Shown here: positions 45,229 through 54,830 of the stretch, piece after piece | Position numbering within the stretch: the stretch's first letter is position 1 | Layout of the letters: every line of letters starts with the position of its first letter | NCBI GenBank assembly: GCA_963669975.1 | Contig: CAVLJG010000005.1 | Location: forward strand, 26,703,688 to 26,767,687 | Length of the DNA: 64,000 bases | Source: Acanthoscelides obtectus | Lineage: Eukaryota > Arthropoda > Insecta > Coleoptera > Chrysomelidae | Direction of reading: 5' to 3' | Program-made: the position numbers and the translations under genes | Notes under the pieces: model-generated | Told to the model about the DNA's origin: nothing | What the model saw: only the letters and a program-made list of their open reading frames with translations | Database searches by the model: none

Positions 45229-46530
45229 CACCTTATATTTTTAAGGTGTTTGTTTGGGTGATTTTTTAAGAGGTATAGGATTTGATTTAAAAAAAAACAC
45301 AAAAAATTTGAAGAAACGATTAAATCTTTATTTGAGTCGATAGAACGGTCGATATAATTTTGTTGTTTAAAGATTATTTCATGTAAATGTTGGCCGCGGC
45401 TCCGCTTTAGATGGCCCATGCGCAACGTGCAATTTTGGCACACTCTCTCCAACATATCGGCCGGTATCTCACGAATAAACGCTTCAATATTGGCTTCAAG
45501 TGCGCCAATCGTTGCTGGTTTATCCCTGTAGACATTAGCCTTAACATGGCCCCACAAGAAACAGTCCAACTGTGTTAAATCATACGATCTAGGCGGCCAA
45601 TTGACGGGCCCCAAACGTGAGATAAACTGTTCACCGAACTCGCCTCTCAATAAGGCCATTGTTTCGTGTGCGGTGTGGCATGTGGCACCGTCTTGTTGAA
45701 ACCTCATGTCAGCCAAGTCCAGCTCTTCCATTTTGGGCAAAAAAAAGTTTGTTATCATCGCACGGTAGCGCTCGCCATTCACAGTTAGGTTCCGGCCATT
45801 GTCGTCTTTGAAGAAGTACGGCCCGATGATGGCCACCGGCCCATAATCCACATCAAACAGTGATTTTTCGGGATGCATTGGTAGCTCTTGCAATGCTTCT
45901 GGCTGGTCTTCACTCCAGATGCGGCAATTTTGCTTGTTAACGTACCCATTCAACCAGAAATGAGCTTCGTCGCTGAACACAATTTTTCGATAAAAATGTG
46001 TATCCTCCTCTAACTTTGCCAGCGCCCATTCACCAAATGGGAAACGTTGTGGGAGGTCGTGTGGCTTCAATTCTTGCACCAGCTGTATTTTATAAGGTTT
46101 TACACCCAAATCCTGTCGCAAAATTTTTTAGTGGAGTAACAGAGGCCCAATTTCTGCGAACGGCGGCGAATCAACATTTCACGGTCATCACTAACACTGG
46201 CGGATACAGCCGCAATATTTTCTTCAGTCCTCACTCTACGTCTGCGTGTTGGTGGTTTAATGTCCAATAATGTAAACTGGGTTCGAAATTTAGTCACAAG
46301 CTTCCGATTAGCTTCCTCACTAGGCCGACCAAATTGCTCATAAATTGGAAGCAGTGCTCGATGCACTCTCTTAACCGAGCATGAATTTTGATAGTAAAAT
46401 TCAATAATTTGCAAGGGTTGTTCGTTCGTAAGTCGATTCGTGGTTAAATTATAGACCAAACTGAACAAGTTTGATAATGACACAAGACACGATTCACGCG
46501 ACATCTGTCAAAAAATGGTGTTGCCAAAAA
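45229..46530 (-). mobile_element. DD41D element (family S), ends undefined
   Basis: The transposase fills most of the element on the minus strand. No convincing inverted terminal repeats were found on either side. A small near-palindrome CACCTTATATTTTTAAGGTG lies at about 45230-45249, near the expected 3' end. Confidence 0.5.
45305..46504 (-). pseudogene. DD41D transposase (family S), nearly full length
   Basis: The start is MSRESCLVSLSNLFSLVYNL. The N-terminal helix-turn-helix includes NEQPLQIIEFYYQNSCSVKR, and a second one follows (EENIAAVSASVSDDREMLIR). A frameshift near 46110 joins the block KPYKIQLVQELKPHDLPQR. The first Asp is in VFSDEAHFWLNGYVN (about 45970). A compensated double frameshift at about 45840-45870 scrambles the WCGLWAGG block. 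The second Asp is in RFQQDGATCH (about 45690) and the third in SYDLTQLDCFLWG (about 45565), 41 residues apart, with Pro-to-Gln and similar changes around it. The C-terminus passes HLHEIIF without its usual stop. It differs clearly from the DUF4817-type families A, B, C and Q. Confidence 0.85.
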
Positions 46531-46955
46531 GATACTAGCAAAACATCACTCATTAGTACTAACTTAGATTCAGCAGGTAAACGAATGAATATAAGGGTTT
46601 GAAGGCTTGGTTTCCAATAATCCTGATCAATTTATCAAAAAGTAACTGTGCTTACGAACGGTTGTTGGTCTGATACGAGTATTTCGTTACAGACATAACA
46701 TGGGAATTTATTCCTCTGAAGTCTCCTCAATCATGATGCTATATTCTAGCCCTACTTCTGATTATTCCAACACAGTTAATCTATATACATATGTTTTAAT
46801 ATCGTCTGGCTTATTATATTTTAGAACAGGTCAAGCTAGCAAGCTGAAATTGGGACGATGAGACTTGTAGACTAGATTTTAGAGTAAAAGTGACTGTTAA
46901 AATGTTCAAGAAGGTCGCTGGGTTCCAACTTGAATACATTTGTGAGTAGAACGAG
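46531..46955. other. Unassigned 425-bp stretch
   Basis: Nothing recognised. Confidence 0.4.
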
Positions 46956-46959
46956 AGGC

Positions 46960-47270
46960 TAGACGATACATCATTTTGAAGCTTTAGATGAGTGTTTGGA
47001 CTGGCGAGCTCTCAAGGTTGATTATTTTCGTAAACTTGTTCGCCTATTATAACTCAACGGCTAATCATCAGATGGTTATAGTAAGTTGTATCAATATTCT
47101 TTGAGAAACTTCATCCAAATATGCGATAGAGTAAGGGACATTCCATTTAAATATGTTGTCTTTTTTCAGATTCTATTGCATATTTGTATAAGATGATTAA
47201 TTGTTGAGTTAGCTAGTCGGAGTTAGTTATAAGCGAGTCAATTTAACACTTGAAATTTAATTTTTTTAAG
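46960..47270. repeat. Imperfect inverted-repeat segment (MITE-like)
   Basis: TTATAACTCAACGGCTAATCATC at 47045-47070 is inverted, with changes, at about 47185-47235. A third version of the motif occurs at 18640-18665. No terminal duplication was identified. Confidence 0.35.
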
Positions 47271-48057
47271 CTTTATAATTGTCTAAGTAGTAAACTGAAG
47301 CCTATATACAGCATGTATGTCATTGTATTTTTTTTTTCTGTTGGAAAGGTTTTATCAAAACAATTTTATTAAAACTGAGTAAAAAACATTTTATTATAAA
47401 TCCAAATTTACAAAAAAAAAATGGTCAGATGTCACGCTAGTGTGTTATCAGCAACTAGTAAAAAGCTGAATGTCGGGCAAGCGTGACATCATCAGTGAAA
47501 GTGTTAAAGAAAAACGATCAACCCTGACGGAACGACATCCCGTTGTTTCGAAGAATACGAAGCTCAATATTCTACAGCTTAACTATATAAAGCACTTATC
47601 AGGAGCAATGTTGTGTCTCAGTCGGTACTCCTCATTTTATTTAAGCAAATACACCAGTGGTCGCCAATCTTTTCAGTGTGTTTAGCCGCTTTGATAATTT
47701 TGGAATAAGCAATGCGCTACCTAGTCGTAAGCAATGTAAGCCAACTCAAATGAAATTTTACATAGTTGTATGTAACATACATGTGTTTATTTTACTAATA
47801 TCAATACATACTAATAAACTTAAATAAACTAATAACTAATACATACCACATAACATCCATTCTTACCAATTGTAGGTGTGAAAAATAAAAAAAAAATACG
47901 TCAGCTTTAATGGCATGTCACATACGATTTAATAAAGGTAACTAAAAATAAAAAAAGCAACGCACTATTTTAAACAAAAACATCTCCAGATAAAAAATTC
48001 GTATTCTGTGAGAAGCCTGGCACTCAGACAGTTTTTTTTAGAAGAAAATAAGTCCTA

Positions 48058-48733
48058 CCTAGTAGACTGTCCTTTTAGTGGAATAAACTTCAAAAGATCT
48101 TCTTCAATCGCAAAACCACTAAAAACCATCCTGGCGAACACGGCCAACTGAGAGGTGTCAACGACATATGTGGATTCATCCAGCTGCTGTGAAAAATAAG
48201 CACAGCTATCGAAGTTATTTCTTTACTGAACTAAAGCTATAATTGCTCATAACTTCTACTCGTCTCATCACTGCATTAGCCGAAATTTGCATAGATTTTA
48301 CAGCAGACACTATCTTGTCTTTATTTCTAAAGTTGGCAAACAATGAATCTGCAGCTTCTAAAGACGCCTGTTTTATCATTTCCCCATCTTCATAAGGTTT
48401 TGTCTTTTGTGTAATTATCTGGGACACCCAGTATGATGCTTCTTTCTAGCCTTACTTTTCTTGATTGTTTTTAAAAACATTGACTGTTGTCTAATTATCT
48501 GATTTTTTAATTGTTTAACTTTTTCCGTGCTGGTTGCAGAACTTAATGAGTATTATTTTTCAAAATTCGAATGCACAGTTTTATAGTGCCTCTTGATATT
48601 CCTTTTTTTAGCAACGGAAACAGATGAATTACATAACAAAGATACATTTTTACCTTTAACTTCTGTAACGAAATATTGTTCTTACCATTGGAATGGAAAT
48701 GGTGTGTCTTCATCTTCTTACTACTGCTCATAA
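48058..48733 (-). pseudogene. hAT transposase N-terminal part, GTF2IRD2/ZBED5-like
   Basis: The BED zinc-finger region is recognisable across two frames near 48700-48590 (SLLCNSSVSVAKKRNIKRHY). It is followed by a coiled linker and the conserved SQIITQKTKPYEDGEMIKQA at 48427 onward. The block AADSLFANFRNKDKIVSAVKSMQIS follows, and then QLDESTYVVDTSQLAVFARM at about 48190-48130. The latter is the start of the catalytic core; the remainder of the core and the dimerisation domain are absent. Several frameshifts are present. In vertebrates this transposase type was domesticated as the GTF2IRD2 tail and the ZBED5-like genes; here it is a decayed transposon. Confidence 0.75.
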
Positions 48734-48759
48734 TGTTATCAATTGCAGGCCAACTCTAG

Positions 48760-49017
48760 CCCAACGCTGGACTTTGAGCCATTCAGTTTTAAACTTTGCG
48801 CACTGTAGCCACGCCTTGCATATTGCATATTGCAATCGAGATCGTTCTTGAACAGATCGCTCACAGCAGTGTTGCCGCTGCTTGTATTTATTATGAGAAT
48901 TTACAAAATTTGCGGAAGCTTCTGTGATTTTTACACCTTTTTAAAATATGCTGTGGATCACCAGAACTGCCTTTGCGAGCTACCGGTAGCTCGCGATTGA
49001 CGGGATGGCGACGACTG
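48760..49017. other. Non-coding right end of the hAT element
   Basis: Includes the subterminal 20-bp palindrome at 48975-48994. No gene. Confidence 0.4.
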
Positions 49018-49025
49018 AAATACGG

Positions 49026-50150
49026 TATTAATTCATCAATTCTACCGTATAGTGTTTCAATTTGTTTACTTGTTAAACTAAGCATCATGTTTTCGTCCGA
49101 CCGACCATGGACAGCTGTTTTGTGCTTCTTGGCGGCATGGTCTAGGCTTGGTCACTTATCTCTGGGACAACACATGAAAGCATCGCAACTGTCCTCTTTG
49201 CAGGAGGTACAGTCCATCAAAATAAGAGATTATTTGTTGGAACTGATCTCAGTTCGCGTTTGATAGCCCAGATAATCCAATCCAATAATCGCCCATTTTG
49301 TCTGACCAGTCAAACCACATTTGTTTGAAATTCTTCTTTATTCTATACGCTTCAATCTCAACGGTGACCTTATTCAGTACAACTTTTTTTGGCGAAATAT
49401 TTCATTTATATGCCTTGCAGATGACTCTTCGTTTGTTCTGTTTTTTCTTTTCATTTTCACAATCCTATACAGTGTGTTACTACAATATCCTGAAAGGTCC
49501 GTAACATGCGGATATTCCGCGAGACCTTCACTCTAAACTTTAAGATGGCACCACACAAAACCAGTATAGCTCAGGACCGTCTGGGGTAGGCATTCCCTCA
49601 ACCGAAAGGACCTCTAGCCCTCCAAACTATATAAGAGAGCATGAGGTTGTCTGTCATTTTTTTAATGTACCAGATACATCACCCTCATATGTCGTTTCGA
49701 AAACGAGAAAAGCGGACCAAAAAACGTGAAAACTCACTCAGAACAGTAAAATACCGGTTAATTTGTCGTGTAATCTTCGACGGAGGTTTCAGACTAGTAT
49801 AGTAACACACTTTATAGAAATGTGAAAACGAAAAGAAAAAACAATGTGAAGTGACACCTGGAATACATAAATAAATTAGTGTATTGTCAAAAAAGTGTCA
49901 ATTGTGCTGGAGGTCACCATTGGGACCGAAACGTATACAATAAGAAAGAATCTTGATTGGCCAGACAAACATGGGGGAAAATCGAGATGGAAACCGCAGA
50001 ATAAGTCTGACGCTACATTCTATTTCCAATGGCTAGAAGCACTCCTTTCATATTGGCAGCGCCACTTGTGGTGAGCTGTGGATGTTGCTATGAAGCATCT
50101 GACTTCATTCGCGGTTGTCATAGTTTTACATAATATACGACCTCAAATTC
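49026..50150. other. Unassigned 1.1-kb stretch
   Basis: Short chance frames only. Weak similarity of 49815-49960 to 44250-44410. Confidence 0.4.
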
Positions 50151-50154
50151 ATTG

Positions 50155-50605
50155 AGCTGTCAATAAGCGCTATTATGCTTAATAGCTTTAGCTTTGACAG
50201 CTTGCAACATTTAGGACCATATCGTCAGTCGTTGCTACAATTGTAGGAAACCTTTATGGGCTCCTCGATTTTCATAGTTTTTCCTGTACTTCAGAAACGC
50301 GCTCTTGAGGTTATGTTACAAATATCTACTTGCATCAAATTTTTCATGCTTTTGATTTTTATCATCTATTTTATCAGCTTGAAATTTCCTACGATTCAAA
50401 GGGAAACATAACTAGAAGAGCGCTGTCGCTGAAACGGAACAGTAGAAATTTTTAAATGTTCCAGCCTTTCTGGAGGAAAGAGAAGACTGAAAATCAAGGA
50501 GGCCATAAAGACGTCCTACAGTTGTAATAACGACTGACGATACGGCCTTTAAACAACAAACTATCAAATCCGACCATTAAGCGAAAACCATTGTCAAACT
50601 GACAA
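50155..50605. mobile_element. Foldback MITE
   Basis: About 200-bp imperfect inverted arms (roughly 50170-50335 and 50420-50600). Shared blocks include ATCGTCAGTCGTT, TGTAGGA, GCTCCT/CTCCT-GATTTTCA and CGCGCTCTT. No coding content. Terminal duplication not identified. Confidence 0.55.
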
Positions 50606-51172
50606 AACTCATTGATACTTGAGCATTAAAAGGAGCATGCAAAGTGGCGAACTTAAGAAATACCTCAGTTTTCTGCCTTAGCCTTTAATCCTGAAGGCAG
50701 CGACAGTATCCCCATTCGAGTATAAGTTTATTCTGCAATTATGAGAGAAGGCTACACTTTGACAAATTATTACGTTTTCGTGATTGTAACAGCTGCCCAA
50801 TTGTATCAAAATCAAAACTTTTTTTTATACTCCAGCTACCACGAATGCCTAAGGCCTAAACACCCATCCCATGGGGTACCGTTTGGCTATAGTGGGATGC
50901 AGGGGAAAAGGGGGGACGCCACACGGACACTAGTTAGGGAACACGAGTGCATGCAGCATGCACACATTCTGGCCCCGCCTGCGCGATCCGCCGGGTGGTA
51001 CCTCCGCTTACGACAGTCAGAGACCGTCTACCACCTAACGATAATCACTGGACAACAAATTTTAGTTTTTTAATTGTATCTTGTGGGAAAAGTGCACTTC
51101 TTTGTATTAATTTTGGGGCGCTGAATCCAAAAATGACAATGAAATAAAAAAATTAGTTGCGGTTTGGAAAAA
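50606..51172. other. Unassigned stretch with a GC-rich island
   Basis: Bases 50850-51035 are sharply richer in G and C than the surroundings (CCCATGGGGTACC, GGGGGGACGCC, CCCCGCCTGCGCG). No complete motif of any family is visible. It may be a retrotransposon end. Confidence 0.35.
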
Positions 51173-51235
51173 AACTTTTTTATTTTTAAGAATATATTAA
51201 AAAAAGTAACAAGATTCATATACTTATAAGAATCA

Positions 51236-52930
51236 CTATATGCGCTGTCTTTTTGCTGTTCTTTTATGGATCGTTTCTGGAGCATCTCTACCAAGAGTCC
51301 AACAGTAGTCTGCAAGCATGGAAGGATTCCACTTTCCCTGGTACCTTTTTTCCATTGTTGAAATATCTTGATGAAAACGTTCGCCGTGCTCATCACTTAC
51401 GGCTCCGCAATTGTCAGGAAAAAAGTCCAGGTGTGAGTGTAGGAAATGTATCTTAAGAGACATATTACAGCCCATCTTTTGATACGATGACAGCATATTT
51501 TTGACAAGGGTTTTATAGTTGTCAGCTTTTCTATTTCCCAAGAAATTAGTGACCACCAGACGTAAATCATTCCAAGCAGTTTTTTCAATACCTGTTAAAG
51601 TGTTTTCAAACTGTGTATCTTTCAAAATATTTCGAATCTGTGGCCCAACAAAAATACCTTCTTTAACCTTTGCCTCACTTAGTCTTGGAAATTTCTGACG
51701 CAGGTATTGAAAAGCTGACCCATCTCTATCTAATGCCTTGACAAAGTTTTTCATTAGGCCCAACTTGATATGCAGTGGTGGTAATAATTTTTTTTTCGAA
51801 TCTACTAATGGCATATGCTGTACATTTTTTTGACCTGGCTCTAGGAATTGAAGAACAGGCCAGTTTTGTCTGGTGTAATGAAGTGCCTTTGCCCGACTGT
51901 CCCATTCACACAAAAAACAGCAAAACTTTGTGTAGCCTAGCTGTAGCCCAAGTAAAAGTACAACAACTTTCAAATCGCCACAAATGTGCCATTGGTGCTC
52001 ATCGTATTTTATGCATGTCAATAGGTACTTCATATTGTCATATGATTCTCTCATGTGAACTGCATACCCTACAGGAAGAGATGGTAAAATATTTCCAATA
52101 TGCAATAACACTGCCTTTAAACTCAATGTTGAAATGTCTATAAACAATCTCCATTCTTCTGGGTTATAGTTTATAGTTAAAGCCGCCAGTAAGCCGTTAA
52201 TGTTACTGCAAAAAACCAAGTTATTCTCCATATTGAAAAATGGTTCTAAGTCTTTGTGGCGTTTACGAAAAACACATACCGAAACATCGTCTTCTAACAA
52301 GTTCCACTGCTGCAGTCTTGATCCAAGTAACTCTGCCTTACATTTTGGAAATTCTAAATCTCTTACAAGATCATTTAATTCTGACTGTGTTATTTTGTGC
52401 GGTTGGTGGCATGACGTGCTCGGTATAAAATCAGGATCTCTTGACGTTGATGGCATATTTTCTTCCTGACGAATCACTCGATCGCCATGATCTGATTCGT
52501 TTTCTGATTCGCAAGTGTAGGATTCTGGGGGTTTTGGAATAGGATTTTCGTCACTGTGAGGCACAGGTCTCATCGCAGATGGTATGTTTGGGTAGTTAAT
52601 AACCGATTTTTTTTTTTTTGGACATACCTGTGGCTTGTCCAACACAAGGTACCATGCAAAAGTAACAATCGTTAATATGAGTTGTAGGCTCTCTCCAAAC
52701 CATTGGGATAGCAAAGCGCATAGACCGTTTTTTGCCATTTGACTTGAAGCTCATGTATTACAGCAGATGTGGGATGCCCACTGTTTGTCTTGATCACCTA
52801 GTTTACAACCGAAATAAAGCTGATATGCCTTTGTTATTAGTGGAGTAATAGACCGTCTCTGAGACGCAAAACTCACATCACCACACACCTAACAAAACTG
52901 ATCTGGATTGTTTACACACTTTCGAGACAT
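51236..52930 (-). pseudogene. Arthropod multicopy gene of unknown function, nearly full length
   Basis: I recognise this as a protein found in many copies in arthropod genomes, without an assigned function. The start is MSRKCVNNPDQFC at 52930. Two stops interrupt the N-terminus (TAG at 52889-52891, TGA at 52751-52753). A frameshift near 52735 moves MRFAIPMVWREPTTH and CYFCMVPC into another frame. The 13-A run at 52607-52619 returns to the main frame. From 52738 on, 500 codons are open to the stop at 51236. Cys pairs (CYFCMVPC; FCCFLCEWDSRAK) suggest zinc binding. Strongly conserved blocks are HICGDLKVVVLLLGLQLGY, LPPLHIKLGLMKNFVKA, CNMSLKIHFLHSHLDFFP and DEHGERFHQDISTMEKRYQG. There are no introns, and AATAAA follows at about 51180. 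It could be transposon-derived or a retrocopy; no terminal repeats were found. Confidence 0.7.
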
Positions 52931-53258
52931 CTTGCATGAACGCTGTCAGCCAACTGAGGAAAAAATGGCTAATATAAAACAATATAACGTACACGTATGT
53001 ATAACGTAACACAATCATGCCGATTACATCATCTTTCCTTGCTGAATATAAAAATGTAGCACGTGCATTCTTGTGAATTACAGTATATTAACACTGTCAC
53101 AGCAGGAACACATATAATTACCGTATCTCTAAAACTTGAACTAATATTGAAAAAATAAGTTTCATTCCGGTTTTAGCACATTAAAAATAGTAATATTTTG
53201 TTGATTTTATTTAGGATATTTTTTGGCTGTTGATCAGTGTAATCACAACATCCATAAC
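52931..53258. other. Unassigned AT-rich stretch
   Basis: Nothing recognised. Confidence 0.4.
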
Positions 53259-53345
53259 CAAGAGAAAAATTTCTCTTGGGACGGGATTCGAACCCTCGCA
53301 GCGCTCGGCGACTGATCACCGCTGCCGCCTAAGCCACTGCCCAGC
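53259..53345 (-). ncRNA. tRNA-like Pol III unit or SINE head
   Basis: On the minus strand, TGGCTTAGGCGG fits the internal A box and GGTTCGAATCC is a perfect B box, at the spacing found in tRNA genes. The downstream sequence CCAAGAGAAATTTTTCTCTTGG forms a hairpin whose loop contains T5, a potential Pol III terminator. A proper tRNA is unlikely: the acceptor stem cannot be paired over seven bases and the T stem has a mismatch. It is read as a tRNA-derived SINE head or tRNA relic. Confidence 0.55.
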
Positions 53346-53929
53346 TTCGATCCGCCCATCTCGCCGCGGCAGCGTTTTTCTCCGCGATAAAATGTGCGAA
53401 CGGTCTGTCTGTCGGTCTGTCGGGGCGCCCTATTAATTTCGATGGACAAATATGTGTCGGGTCGGGGGCCCCGGGACGCAGTGACCACGCTGGCGAAGCG
53501 GTCCAGCGGTCGGTCGCTCCGTCAGCAGGAAAACCACATCGGCAAGAGGCCCTTCGGTCTTTCTGCTTCATGCTCTATGAACCGGCCTTTCATGTCACTA
53601 CAACCCGAACGGCCCATCTGTCTCGCTGCCAGCCTGTCTGTCCATCGCGACGGTTTCCAATTAGTAAAGAGTTCTGTTACTTCCTGCTTGATATTTTTCC
53701 TGCAAGAGGTGGAGAACAATCACCAAGCTGTAGCAGAACAGTTAGATATTAGAGAGTTTTTGCAGTCGCGAATAGCGCATACGCAAAAGCTTTTCAATCA
53801 GGGGTTTCTTGATAGACGGCATTATTTAGTTTCTGTGAACAGGAGAATTATGACACGAGTCAAAAGTCTACTCTACAGAATACAACGTGAATGTGAGACC
53901 GGCACAGGGTTCGATTGTGGTACCACTAT
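53346..53929 (+). other. GC-rich segment with a 188-codon open frame, unrecognised
   Basis: Bases 53346-53640 are CpG-rich in an otherwise AT-rich region. The frame 53394-53960 is open but its first half is low in recognisable features. The second half (LDIREFLQSRIAHTQKLFNQ, RRHYLVSVNRRIMTRVKSLL) looks protein-like and could be an exon after the TTTTTCCTGCAAG at about 53690. No family assigned; it may be part of the LINE that follows or of an older inserted sequence. Confidence 0.3.
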
Positions 53930-54797
53930 ATTTATCATATATGTTACATTAACGATCTAAAACTATCTGACTTTATGACCAATTATGAGGATGACACTTC
54001 GGTAGTTGTTAGTCCTTCATCCCTCGAAAAATTCATCTGCAGGATACGTAAAATGGGTCAGGAGATGAGTGAATGGTGCCAAAGTAAGCGTCTTATATCA
54101 AATAAAAGTAAAGCGGTTTATGTGCATTTCTATAATGGTAAGCCGCGCTTGTAAGATTATATCTATTTAGATGTAACTACTTTTTATAAGTCATGTCTGC
54201 AAGAAAATTAGGAAATCATACTTCGCGGTACTCAAAATGAAACAAAATGTTATATCTGCACTCATAAGTATGTACTAAGCGCTAATCTATCATCAGATCT
54301 GCAACAACATAACTGTAAGGGGACAGGCAAGTATGGTTAAAAGAATGTTTGTACTGCAGTAAAGAGTTATTAGGTTGATTGATGCCAAAGAAACCTTGTA
54401 TGGAAACCCTTTATCTGATACAATCTGCCCACAGTAACATCCCTATACATATACAAATGTTCTATTGGTCATGGTTCGCCATTTTATGCAATCATCAAGT
54501 AGCTTCACGATGTAATGCTTAACTTTCGTTTTAAATATTTTTTAATCTATTTTTAACTTGTTTTTGTCATACAGCTGTGTGTAGCTTGTATAATTTTGAC
54601 TATTGTACCATTATCCAGCTTTCACCATGTTACTTGGTCTTTCCCTCATCCTTAACTCCCCTGATGATGATGGCAAAGACCATTGAAAGCTAGAGAGAAT
54701 AAAAAAGTATAAAGAGTCCTCCTTGCTTAAATTTTGCCGAAGGCGGAAGCTTTAATTTTTCACCTAACTGGTCTAGACGACAATGACCACGTCTCAA
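53930..54797 (+). mobile_element. LINE fragment: RT core to 3' end
   Basis: The RT active-site region reads CYINDLKLSDFMTNYEDDTS (about 53942-54001), with YEDD where most LINEs have FADD or YADD. WCQSKRLISNKSKAVYVHF follows. After a stop at 54154, VCKKIRKSYFAVLKMK (about 54195) and FVLQ-RVIRLIDAKETLYG (about 54350) continue in shifted frames. The 3' tail 54660-54797 is repeated at 166-318. Rearranged and dead. Confidence 0.7.
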
Positions 54798-54830
54798 TTT
54801 ATAAATATATATATATATATAAGAAATATA

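Larger units (their letters stand above)
47655..49017 (-). mobile_element. hAT transposon (GTF2IRD2/ZBED-related), internally deleted
   Basis: The left end CAGTGGTCGCCAATC and right end (inward CAGTCGTCGCCATCC) are imperfect hAT terminal repeats. They are flanked by AAATACAC (47647-47654) and AAATACGG (49018-49025), an 8-bp duplication with two changes. The minus strand encodes only the N-terminal part of a transposase. A perfect 20-bp palindrome built on GCGAGCTACC lies just inside the right end (48975-48994). The left 400 bp is non-coding. Confidence 0.75.

Noticed and set aside
44250..49960. Duplicated segment pair 44250-44410 / 49815-49960
   Set aside because: Only scattered blocks match and they cannot be aligned reliably by eye; mentioned as weak similarity only.
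53270..53345. Functional tRNA gene
   Set aside because: A and B boxes are good, but the acceptor stem does not pair and the T stem has a mismatch. Kept only as a tRNA-like unit.
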